Of a stretch of DNA of 64,000 nt, positions 1 to 10,772 are shown in pieces. The translations under genes and the position numbers were made by a program. Source of the DNA: Ziziphus jujuba (taxonomy: Eukaryota > Streptophyta > Magnoliopsida > Rosales > Rhamnaceae); the NCBI RefSeq assembly GCF_031755915.1, contig NC_083383.1:23611001-23675000 (forward strand), read 5' to 3'. Every line of letters begins with the position of its first letter. Position 1 is the first letter of the stretch. A model generated the notes under the pieces. The model did not search any database. It worked only from the letters and a program-made list of their open reading frames with translations, and had not been told where the DNA came from.

Positions 1-114
1 ACCATTATGAACTGTAAAATATAACCAAATTCTATAGCTTTCCTAGTTTATATTATAGACTAAGAATATATACATATAAATATATCTATATATATATAGA
101 GAGAGAGAGAGAGA

Positions 115-325
115 TTTACTGCAGAGTGAGAAAGTCTGCACGTTATGTCATGAGAATCGTGAGAAGGAGACGTTTGCCGTTGACTTTTCCTGAAATACCT
201 GCAGAGACTTCCTTTGTGAGATTAATGAAATGGTATGCACCCATTTACACAAAAAATAAAATAAAATTGCAGAGACTTCTTTCTTGGTTTAATGAAACGG
301 TGCGTGGCACCCATTTTCAACCCAA

Positions 326-356
<31 letters not shown>

Positions 357-972
357 CAAAATTGCAGAGACTTCTTTTCTTGGTTTAATGAAACGGTGCG
401 TGGCACCCATTTTCAACAAAAAAAAAAGAAAAAACAGCATAGAAGAACCCTCAGCTCCAGCTTCAGCAGCTCAAGCTCACCCTCGTTCTTCTCTGCCGCC
501 CAGCACCTCTAGCAACACAGCCACTTTTAGGTTCCTTCTCTTCCTTTCTCACTCTGCATTTTTTAATCTGAATGCTTAGATTTTTTTTTTCCGTGCTGAA
601 TGCTTAGAGATGAACGCAGAAAGGAAAATAATGCTTAGATATGAACGCAGAAATGATTAATTTCATAGGATCTGACTGGTGTGATTAATTTTTTGTGTTT
701 TTTTCTACTTTGATGCTGAGTTTCCATCCTTTTATTTTTCAAATTATTATTATTATTTTTGGGTATCACCAAAGATGATATACCAAAAGAAAGAATGCTT
801 AGCAGATAAGCAAACAATTGATTGGTTTTTGGCTCTTTTGATCTTTCTATCGTAAGCATTATTATACAATTGTTATTGCTTCACCGGTATTTATAGTTGA
901 AATTTGGCATTCATCCTTATGCTCATTCAGTAACTCTACCCAAGCAATTTGCAACGAGTTAATTATGCCTCT
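115..972 (+). repeat. Left terminal inverted repeat of the FAR1-type Mutator-like element
   Basis: It pairs with 6312-7175 in reverse complement. Near the outer end it contains about three tandem copies of a ~90 bp subterminal unit (around 195-260, 270-320 and 360-415). Each unit holds gagacttc, a ggtttaatgaaacggtg-like core and caccca, and units are separated by A-rich and CA-rich spacers. Such subterminal repeats are candidate transposase-binding or amplification sites. Short open frames here are products of the repeat, not genes. Confidence 0.85.
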
Positions 973-979
973 GTATTAG

Positions 980-3700
980 TTGCCAATGTGATGCATTCCT
1001 TGTGCTTTAGGACTCCGTGACATCCATAAATCCGGCTGAACTGTTATTGTCCTGTACTTACTTAATTTTCAAAGAAGAGGGTGAACAAGTTCAAGGAGCC
1101 ACAGAGTGACCACAAGATCTCTGTTACGGTATAACCTCTGCTATATTTGATTTTCTTATTGTAATTATTGCTTACTAACACTATACGAGAGTTGGTTTTA
1201 TAGCGTAAGAATTTTTTTTTTTTGAAAGCTAAGAAAATTAAAATTTTTGGTAAACTTTTTGGATTTTTTTCTTTTCAACTATTGTTGCAAGGTGGGGATT
1301 GACATTTCTATTTAGTTTTCTTATTAATTCTTTAATTCCGTTGATACATATTTTCTATTTTTGTTTATGGTTAATTTGATTCACCTGGAATGAAGAGAGA
1401 TGTGATGATAGCTTTTGACGCCCAGTTTTACTTGCATGCTTGATGTAATATGGTGTATTTCAATGATAATGACTATCTAATCTCTTCAGTTTTTGAACTT
1501 TCTCATAGTTTTTTTTAAAGTTTTCTCTAGTTTTTAACATTTTTTACTTCAAGTGTTTTATCTAGTAATATGCAACATGATATGAGGATGAATGCCCATC
1601 AGTTCTGTAGTTGAATGATGTATATTGGCATGCAGTACCATCTCATCTCTGTTGCATATTTACGCTATATTACTTATCTTATATTCCTTTTTTTTATTTT
1701 TTTTATTTTTTTTATTTTTGCTATGGGATCTTCAATCTTGCCCCATGATGATATGTAAATTGGTATCCCTTTGACTGATAAAATTAGCTAGTAACTTGTA
1801 CGGCATTGGTTGTTGATCACACAGGCTCCACTTTGTTAGCAACTTTAATGACTTTGAGGCTTCCTTTTTACGATAAAGTGGCAGGTAACCTAGACTTTGA
1901 TGAAATGGGGGTTAGCTCCAATTTACCAAACATGATCAAAACAGTTAATTAGGGACAACACATTTGAGAGAAGTTAGATCAATCATATATATGCCTCATA
2001 AATATTTTGTCACTGATTGAATTGTCGGCAATTTAGATTTTATGCGGTGCACTTTTTCTGGAGTTTTCAATTGGTTCTTGCTTGTGATTTCATGAATAGT
2101 GGTGGTTTGACTCTTCAAAATGATTTTATATGCTTATTATATATATATATATATATATCGTCTTGAAAAGTGGACAACGTGTTCATACGTGACTTTGCTC
2201 TCTGTATTAGTATGTTTGCTTTTTCTAATTATTTCTATAAATTATGATAGTGTTTTGTATAGTCGAACTTGTGATTGTCATTTGCACAACTTCAATGTCA
2301 ACATTCAGTATAAATGAAAGTGCTTAGCAACAAAAGTGTTGTTGTGGTGGTTATATGAAACTGCAGATATCTCATTCTGAAAAAAATCCAAATAGAAAAT
2401 TTTGAAAATGCTATAATAATAAGGTAAATATAAAATTATATATGATATTGTGTTATAAAATTAATGAATCAATTATTTATTCACTATATGAATGTTATGC
2501 AGGATGGTAAATATTGTGGAAAGTTTGTATGGGATGATGAAATACATCGTACATATGGAAACATGAACAAAACGGAGACAGAAATATTGATTAATGAAAT
2601 GGTTAGTCTAAATAATAATGTAAGGGAGTTGAATTATACACCCAAGGGTCTACTTAAAATCTTGACAGAAAAGTAGCAACATCCAAGGAAAAGCGACTAT
2701 GACTGGAGATTACCAACTGTCATTGTTATAGCTACAATATCAATTTGTCATTTTTATAAGAATTTATAGATTTATTAGAAATGATATGTATTGATATGTA
2801 CTTGAAAGTATGCTTGACAATTATTAGAGGAATTTGAAGCAATATTTTCTCTTTTTTTTTTTTCTTTTTGGCTTATTGACAAAGTTTGATTATTATAAAT
2901 ATATAATCTATCCAGTGACTAGTCACCAACACTTTTCATTTTTGGTACTTTCTTATATTATAAATATATTTGTTAATGATAGAAAATGAGAATAGAGATT
3001 GTTTGATTAAGGAAAATAAATAAATGAATAACAATTAGTAAAAAAAGGAAATTAACCAGTTTGGCAAAAATAAAAGTAAAAAGAAAAAATAGGGCAAAAA
3101 GTAAATGTAATATACAAGGCAAGGGCAAGGCCTAACAAGAATGAAAACTGTCACAAAGTTTTTATATTCAGGTTGCTACACATTTGCAGGAGCAAAATAG
3201 AGAGTGAGAGGAAAGAGGTCAGAATATGTTTAAAAAACTGCAAAAGGGGACAAATTACACATAGTTCCAAAGACCAGTATATGTTTAAATAATCAAAGTG
3301 ACCAAATTACACATAGTTCTCATACATTACACATAGTTTTCATACAACTAGCTTTCAAATTCAGATTGATATTCACAATCTCCTATCAATCGCCATGGTC
3401 ACACAGCCTTCCCGATATGACAATTATGATCTCTTAGCACCATGTAAATTTGATCCTATAAAAAAATAACATTACGATGATTCAAATTACCAGCATAATA
3501 AAAAGCTTATATCTAGTCATATAGAAGAAATTACGAGCATGAGAAGTTAAGTCATCATCTTCACTTGTCGAATTGGAATTGATGTCTTGATCATACATTA
3601 TGGATCTATATGATAAAAAAATAAAATATATATTACAAAGCTGAAAAATTATATGAATAAATTATCTTTTATTTATATATATATAATTATTACTAATAAA
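980..3700 (+). other. Non-transposase interior of the Mutator-like element, with one small open frame
   Basis: This AT-rich stretch lies between the left inverted repeat and the transposase relic. A 70-codon open frame at 2464-2676 (starting MNQLFIHYMNVMQ, ending LKILTEK) has more mixed amino-acid composition than its neighbours but resembles no family I recognise. It may be the tail of a captured host gene or a decayed second element gene. No convincing splice structure links it to other exons. Confidence 0.4.
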
Positions 3701-3754
3701 CATGATCTTTTTTGCTTAATATATATTTCTAAGAGAGAATCTCATATATTTACC

Positions 3755-5892
3755 TTTCTTGCAACCGAGGATAATTCCTTTTATCGTGTTACTGTCCATG
3801 AAGTCCACATCCTCGACAAAGTCTTGATTTTGAAACTGACATCTCTTTTGAATTTTTAAATCTTTTCCCACATCCTTTTGATCTTACATGTGATGGATTA
3901 TTAATACTTGAAAGCTCTTTTGTACTTCTTTTGCTAGTTGTTTCTGGAATTAACACTCCATCACCATTCATTTCATTAATTTTACCATGTAGCAATTCAA
4001 TCTCATTCAAAAGGAATTTGGTACCCTCAACTGTAAGAGATGCATCATCAATTAAATTAGAACAAGCTCGAGATAAACTTGAATGCCTAGTCACCAATGA
4101 TATATATCGTCCTGGTCATTCATTTCTTGACCATTGTTATCCCACACTTCACCAATTTTTGCACTTTTTGTCTATCTCCGAAGAATGTATTCACTTGGCA
4201 AAAACATGACTTGTTTAATTCGAAAGTAGGCTAATTTATGTCTACATGGAATTCCATTCAAGTTAAATAGCCTACAACTACATGACACAAAATCTGAAAG
4301 TTTATTACTTCTTTATAAGCAACTTCCACCATCCTTCTGCACACTATAAAATATAGAATCATCATACTCAAATGTGCAACTTAAGAAAAACGCAGAACTT
4401 TCAAATAAGTCATTTTGAAAAATTATAAAATTTCTCTTTGTGTATCTTTTCACCATTTGTGTCTCCATTTGACACATAGTTTTCAACTTTGGTTGCTCAT
4501 TCATATCAATATGATCTGCAACTAACTCATCATATCTTTGATGATTAATAGCTCTCTTAAAACGTACAATAAAGTCCATCAATGAATTTTTGTTTGAGAT
4601 GTACCTTTTGAAAAATGCATGTGAACTTTTTGCTGTTTTACTGCTCAACATTCCTGCATTGAAGATATGATTAAAATAAACAGGAACCCACTTGTTACAG
4701 ATTTCATACATTTGGCGCAACCATGTATTATCTTCCAAATGACTATTCTTCAACAACTCAGCCCAACTAGTCTCAAACTCTTCAACAGTCTCAGAGTTAC
4801 AAATTATATTTTTGAACCAATGATAGTTATCCTGATAAACCATTGTATTTATCTTCTCTTTATTCAAAATATGCCAGATACAGTATCGATGACAAATTGA
4901 TGGAAGAACTTGAGCAATGGCCTTCGTCATTGCAGGATCTTGATCTGTAATAATCACCTGAGGTGCACCCCTCAGCATTGTATCCAACAATTAATTGAAT
5001 AACCAAATAAAAGATTCGATTTTTTCATCATTCAACAAAGCACATCCAAAAATGACAGTCTGACCATGATGGTTTACTCTTACTAATGGAGCAAATATTA
5101 TATCGTATTTATTCGTGTTGTAAGTTGTGTCAAACACTACTACATCACCAAAGAAATGATATGATCTCCTTGCAAAAAGATCTGCCTAGAAGCATCTAAC
5201 AAGCCTGCTTTCTTCATCGAGTTCATACTTAAAGTAAAAGGCTGGATTTTTTTCTTGCTCGGAAGAAAAAAATTCAATTAACAATTCTGCATCATTATCT
5301 TTTTATTCATCTCTCACCCTCTATTCATAGTTTCTTATATCTTTCTCAACACATCCGATATTTTGAGGACCACCAGCTTCTATTTCCAGCACCTTTATTT
5401 GTTGACACATTGAAATATTTGCTTCTGATAATTGTTGGCTCAAAACTCTTTTTGCAACTGAAACAACTCTATGAAATCTTAACAAATGTATCTTGCTTGG
5501 ATAGCAAGTGCATGGCTATACTCTTCTAAAAATTGACTAATAATCCAATTTGGTCCTGTTTGACTCTTAACCACTGTCATCTTAGCTTTGCAGCCAACTT
5601 GAACTAATCCTCGATTCCTTTCACCAAATCTTTAAACTGTATGTTTTTCTTTTTTCTGATAATGTTCATTTGTCTCTCCTTCCTTAAAACACACAAACTG
5701 TTTCCATATTAGCTCATTTGTTCCTTTTTTTCTCTTACTAGTACTCATTCCTGCATTAAATCCATATTCTCTTGCATATGCATTGTAAAATTGGAAAGCA
5801 TCTTCAATTGTTTGAAATTCTTATTTAACCTTTGGCTTTTTTTGTTCTACAACTTGTGAAGTGTACAACTGAGTTCCAATCTCATCTGACAT
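3755..5892 (-). pseudogene. FAR1/FHY3-type Mutator transposase pseudogene
   Basis: Reading the minus strand from an ATG at 5892, the layout follows the FAR1-related transposase order. First is an N-terminal FAR1 DNA-binding segment (AFQFYNAYAREYGFNAGM, about 5730-5810). Next is the MULE transposase core with the first catalytic Asp in FDTTYNTNKYD (about 5110-5140), followed by VNHHGQ and the second Asp in TDQDPAMTKAI (about 4905-4945). A SWIM zinc finger CSCRLFNLNGIPCRH lies at 4238-4282. A C-terminal Cys-rich tail (KGCGKRFKN, CRGCGLHGQ) lies at 3755-3930. Damage: an in-frame TAA about 23 codons in, several later stops and frameshifts, and Ser-Ser where the family usually has the acidic residue of an RSES-type motif (AKSSHAFF). 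The longest intact block is 4313-4990 (225 aa). Intact family members bind DNA and catalyse transposition, or, once domesticated, act as transcription factors. This copy is almost certainly inactive. Confidence 0.9.
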
Positions 5893-6311
5893 ATTGCTGT
5901 AAGCAAATTTAGCTTATGTTATTCACATAGCTCTATGACTATTCAGGAAATACAATGGTAGAAAAATCCAAACTCAAAGTAACCAAAATAACTATAGTCA
6001 AGAACCAAAACATTCACATATATGAACCAAACTGATATGAAATTAAAAATTTAGTACAGTAAATGTCACACCAATTGTCAAATGCATTTCTATATATGTA
6101 TATGACTGAATTCACAAGAAACAAGTTTTTATTTCCTACCTTGCACGTAAAAACCATACACCGTACATTATGACTAGTGAATTTAGTGAAGATTATGAGA
6201 TTTAATGAATATTAGATTTCAAATAACATGCATGACTGGTCAATTTTACTATGAGTTTGTAGTTTCTATATATGTATGCATGCATGTATATGGATGTATG
6301 TTTATTAACAG

Positions 6312-7175
6312 AGAGGCATAATTAACTCGTTGCAAATTGCTTGAGTAAAGTTACTGAATGAGAAAAAGGATGAACGCCAAATTTCAATCATAAATATCAG
6401 TGCAGCAATAAAAATTGTACAATAATGCTTATGATAGAAAGATCAAAGAAGCACAAAACCAATCAATTGTTTGCTTATCTGCTAAGCATTCTTTCTTTTG
6501 GTCTATCATCAGCATTTAATCGGTTTAGTGATATCCAAAATAATAATAATAATTTGAAAAATAAAAGGATGGAAATTAAGCATCAAAGTAGAAAAAAACA
6601 CAAGAAATTAATCACACCAGTCAAATCCTACAAAATTAATCCTTTCTGCGTTCATATCTAAGCATTATTTTGCTTTTTTGGGTTCATCTCTAAGCATTCA
6701 GCATGAAAAAAAAAAAATCTAAGCATTCAGATTGAAAAATGCAGAGTGAGAGAGGAAGAGAAGGAACCTGAAAGTGGCTGTGTTGCTGGAGGTGCTGGGC
6801 GGTAGAGAAGAACGAAGGTGAGCTTAAGCTGCTGGAGCTGGATCTGCGGGTTCTTCTCTGCTATTTTTTTTTTCTTTTTTCTTTTTTGGTTGAAAATGGG
6901 TGTCACGCACCGTTTCATTAAACCAAGAAAAGAAGTCTCTGCAGTTTTGTGTTTTTTTTTTTTTGGGCTGAAAATGGGTGCCGCGCACCGTTTCATTAAA
7001 CCAAGAAAAGAAATCTCTATAGTTTTTTTTTTTTTTTTGTGTAAATGGGTGTGCACTGTTTCATTAATCTCACAAAGGAAGTCTCTACAGGTACTTTAGG
7101 TAAAGTTAAGGGCAAACGTTTCCTTCTCACGATTCTCACTCCATAACGTATGAACTTTCTTACTTTGCAGCAAAT
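6312..7175 (-). repeat. Right terminal inverted repeat of the FAR1-type Mutator-like element
   Basis: Reverse-complement partner of 115-972. It has the same ~90 bp subterminal unit repeated about three times (roughly 6890-7080), with poly-T spacers in place of the poly-A of the left arm. The two arms differ by scattered substitutions and spacer-length changes, so the element is not a very recent insertion. Confidence 0.85.
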
Positions 7176-7765
7176 ATCTATATATATATATATATTTTGT
7201 AATCAAGCATCTTAAACCAAAACATGCAAAAAATACCTTAAAATATGTACAAATTATATTGTTTGGGATGCATAATTATATTCTACTAATTTTGTGGTTC
7301 CAAATTGTATTGTATAATAATGATTGTTTGGCACCTATGTAACAAATTAGGGATTGTACTGTTCATTAAAAAATAAAATTTGGGATTGTACTATTTAGTG
7401 TTATATGTGTTTGACCACTCATATATCTCCAAAATTTAATCCAATTATATATTTTTTGTCCAATATATGTTGTATAACTTATTCTTAGGAATTTAAGCAA
7501 AAAAAAAAAAAAAACTTATTCTAAGAAAGACTTTAGGTTTAAATGATATTGTATAAAACTTATGGAACGAATCCAAAAATTATGCCACTTAACTTTAACA
7601 TTATGTCTCTGCTTATTGTTTTTGTCACATTCACTATCAATCTTATTATTGCTTAAGAAAATCAAATGAAGAACTATTTTTGTAATTGAAATTGTTCATT
7701 AAATTCAAAATACTCAAACACCTACCATATTACATGTCTTTTAGCAATCCACTACTTGACTTAGA
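7176..7765. other. AT-rich spacer with MITE-like debris
   Basis: No gene is visible. The phrases tgtttgggatgcat (about 7260) and tgtttggcacctatg (about 7325) resemble the ends of small inverted-repeat elements, but no complete pair could be set. Confidence 0.4.
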
Positions 7766-7767
7766 TC

Positions 7768-8165
7768 TGGGCACAAACCAAACCGGATTGACTAAATTGA
7801 CTGAGTTGAACCGATTTGATTTGATTCAATTTGATTTTTGCCTACAATCGGTTCGGTTGGGCTTGGGCTAAAAATAACCTAAATTGAACCAAATCTAACC
7901 GAACATATATATGTATTATATAATTTTTTATTATTTTATTATAATTAATTATATTTTTATTTTTTAGATTATTTAATTAAATATATTAGTAATATTAAAT
8001 TCAAATCATTAAAAAATATTAAAAACTTTAAAAAATATATTAAAATATTCAACCAGACCAATCCAATTCGGTTCAATTTGGTTTGGATTTTCTCCATAAT
8101 TCGGTTTGGTTTTGATTGCAAAAAAAGAAGGCAAAAAACCGACCAAACTGAATCAATGTCCCACT
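7768..8165. mobile_element. Candidate hAT-like MITE rich in ggttcggtt motifs
   Basis: The segment opens with tgggcacaaaccaaaccgg and closes with accgaccaaactgaatcaatgtccca. Internally it carries opposed copies of the caaaccaaacc / ggtttggttt type, so much of it can fold back on itself. This composition is typical of small non-autonomous plant DNA transposons. No clean 8-bp target duplication was found and the ends are imprecise. The short frame at 7686-7871 is part of this repeat, not a gene. Confidence 0.45.
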
Positions 8166-8699
8166 TAACCTAACTAACTAGGTTTGAGCTAGAAGACATT
8201 CAGCCCACCAATAAACCACCAGGTTAAAAAATTATCCAAAAATGGATTGAGTTGGTTTGGCTATTTGGGTAGGTATGTTTTCTGAGCAATTCTAATTGAA
8301 ATGTTGTCATAAACAAAGTAGTTTTAAGGACATTTACCAAGCTAAAATGGTCAATTTGAGTAGTGAAATTCAAGTGCACATGATTTTTAACAAAGATAAA
8401 TCTGCTAGTGGATTTAAATTTCTAATGGGATGTAATAGTATTTGCACAATTTGCATATGGTTTTTTTTTTTTTTAATTTTTCTATTTTTATCACCTAACT
8501 AACTTGGTTTTTATTTTTGTATAAAAGTATAGTGTCAAAGATATTTACTTTGGTTATGATACCTTTATGCAGTGAAACTTGAGTGTCACATGTTCTTCGA
8601 AAGATCATTATGCTTATGCAACTAACAAGCCCATGTCTTACCAACGGCTTTTTCATGTATGTTATCAGCAAGGTTTTAAAAGATATAAGATGTGGTAAG

Positions 8700-9265
8700 T
8701 AAGGGTATAAATGAGTTGAGTCGAGCCAAATATTATCATTTTCTAGCTAAGTTTGTATGATTTTATAAGTGCTCAAGTTTGGTTCAAGCTCATATGATTT
8801 TGAAATAACTAGCTTAGGTTTGGCTTAGCGCATTCATGAAAATTTGAATTTAGCTTCGTTTGGCTTATTACAACATAAAATCTTAAAAACTTGGATATTT
8901 AATTTCTTAAAATAAAATTTTTGACATTAGTTATTAATAAATTTTATTTATTCGATTGATTTTATAATAAAATTAATTTATTCTTAAAGAAATTATAGAT
9001 TTAACGTATAAAAAATATTGTATATACATTATAAATATTCAATATACTTAAATTCATAATATAATTTTTATATAAATACATATAAATAATAAATTCGATT
9101 TACTCACAAACTACTCATGAGCTTGATTGATTGTTCAATGTAGACTTGTGAGCTTTATTTTTTGTTCAAGCTTAATTCGTTTTCTTTACAAGTCGAGTTC
9201 AAACGAGCTAAAATCGACTTGAGCTCAAGGTGATCACGTGCAGCTCAAGCCTATTTACAACCCTA
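8700..9265. mobile_element. hAT-like MITE with 8-bp target duplication
   Basis: The left terminus taagggtataaatgag pairs with the right terminus ctatttacaacccta. The flanks are gtggtaag (8692-8699) and gtagtaag (9266-9273), a 7-of-8 match and the duplication length expected for the hAT superfamily. The interior carries opposed gagctcaag / cttgagctc type stretches. At 566 bp with no coding capacity it is a non-autonomous element that would have been moved by a transposase encoded elsewhere. Confidence 0.78.
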
Positions 9266-9273
9266 GTAGTAAG

Positions 9274-10020
9274 GTGGAAAGATCAAAAGCTTTACAAGTC
9301 TAGGTATGCCTAAATGTCTTTATTTTTATTATTATTTTAATAATATTAAACTACTAGATAAATAAAATAAGTCATGTTTTGAAATTTAAAATTTATATAA
9401 GTCTATATCACCATAATATATGTAATTAATCTAAGTGTATAAATAATTTTTATTTAACTTTTTGTCGAACTCCAACTCACTTCCTTTTGAAAGTATAAGG
9501 TTTAATACATATAATTCATTAATGTTTTCCATTTTGAAAGGTGAAGCATGCAATACAGGTTCCTAAGAATTTTGCCAAATAATCTTTTCCCTCTTTTTTT
9601 AGCACTAATTTTTTTTTCTTTTTTCATTTTTAATTTTTCCTTTTTTTTTATAAATTCTATTTTAACTTTAAAAAAAGAGAAACAACTTAATCTAAGAAAA
9701 AGTAATACTTATAGCCCCTAAGCACAGATTAAGCCATCAACACGCTCCCATAGTGGAGCATTAAGTTAGATTCTACTTCTACAATTTTTTTTTTTTTTTT
9801 CTTCCCAAGATTCTCCTTTTACTTAGACTTTTGTATACGTTGGAATTCTTAATCTTTCTTGTGCCGGCTGACGTCATGTTTTTCTTTTTTTCTTTTTTGG
9901 GTAAAAGGTCATATTTGTATAATCAACTATTTTATTATTATTATTTTTATTTTATTTTTATTTTTTTGTATTGTGTAAACTCTACTAACAGGTAGTATTT
10001 TTTTTTTTTCTTCTTTTATA
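9274..10020. other. AT- and T-rich intergenic spacer
   Basis: Long T runs and simple A/T stretches. No open frame, RNA gene or element end could be supported here. Confidence 0.5.
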
Positions 10021-10388
10021 AGTCTGTTTGGGAAGTACTAATTTTTTTTTTCCAAAACACTAATTTTCAAAATTCAGTTTTTTAAAAATTAATCTTCTTT
10101 GAATCAATTTTCATCACTAACATTTCGTAAAATGTCAGAAATATATTTGTGAAAATAGAGGTTAAGATATAATAAAAATTTTGTGTCTTTTAAATGTAAG
10201 GATAATATAAACACACTTATTCATTTTTTCAGAGAATTTGAAAACACATTCTATTTTATAAGATTTACCTTCCTACATATAGGAAATTGCTTTTTACTAC
10301 AGTCCACATTTCCTTGACGAAATATACTATCCAAATACTAAAAAAAACAACTTTTTTCAAAAAATTTCACAAGAATCCAAACAGGACT
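10021..10388. mobile_element. Small inverted-repeat MITE (agtctgtttgg / ccaaacaggact ends)
   Basis: The left end agtctgtttgggaag and the right end, reversed (agtcctgtttggattc), match. The ~370 bp interior has no coding capacity. These ends are common in plant MITEs. The superfamily is not assigned because no target duplication is clear. Confidence 0.6.
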
Positions 10389-10444
10389 CATGTGGAAAAA
10401 TAGATTATTTTATTTTATTTTTATTTTCGAACTTTAAAAGAATT

Positions 10445-10480
<36 letters not shown>

Positions 10481-10741
10481 TATATAACAGTGTATATAGA
10501 AAATGTTCACGAAGTGCAAGAAGGAATCCATAGAGCTCGTAAAGAAACAAAGAAACACAAATGGCCCATCAGGGAGCATGAACCACAAAGGTGAATGATC
10601 CCGAAACCCAAAGACATGAAGTAGGCCTTAATGGGCCAAAGTAGCATTAAAGAAGAAGACCAAGCATTAGATTCTTGGAATTCCCACCCTCTCCCCAAAA
10701 AAAAAAAAAAAAAAAAAAAGCATTTTATCTTTCGAATTATA

Positions 10742-10772
<31 letters not shown>

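Larger units (their letters stand above)
115..7175. mobile_element. Autonomous-type Mutator-like element (FAR1 class), decayed, with long terminal inverted repeats
   Basis: The left end (ctgcagagtgagaaagt, from about 119) and the right end, read in reverse (ctgcaaagtaagaaagt, to about 7170), match. The match continues inward for about 860 bp on each side, including the shared stretches cgttatg, gagacttc and agaggcataatt. This is the layout of plant Mutator-like elements with long terminal inverted repeats. The minus-strand interior (about 3755-5892) encodes a broken FAR1-type transposase. The plus-strand half of the interior (about 980-3700) has no recognised transposase sequence. Both outer edges lie in (AT)n and (GA)n tracts, so the expected 9-bp target duplication cannot be assigned with certainty. 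Family membership rests on the transposase motifs plus the inverted repeats. Confidence 0.88.

Noticed and set aside
126..579. Overlapping open frames at the window start
   Set aside because: They are translations of the tandem units in the Mutator-like terminal repeat. The mirror copies at 6727-7099 give similar peptides, confirming repeat origin.
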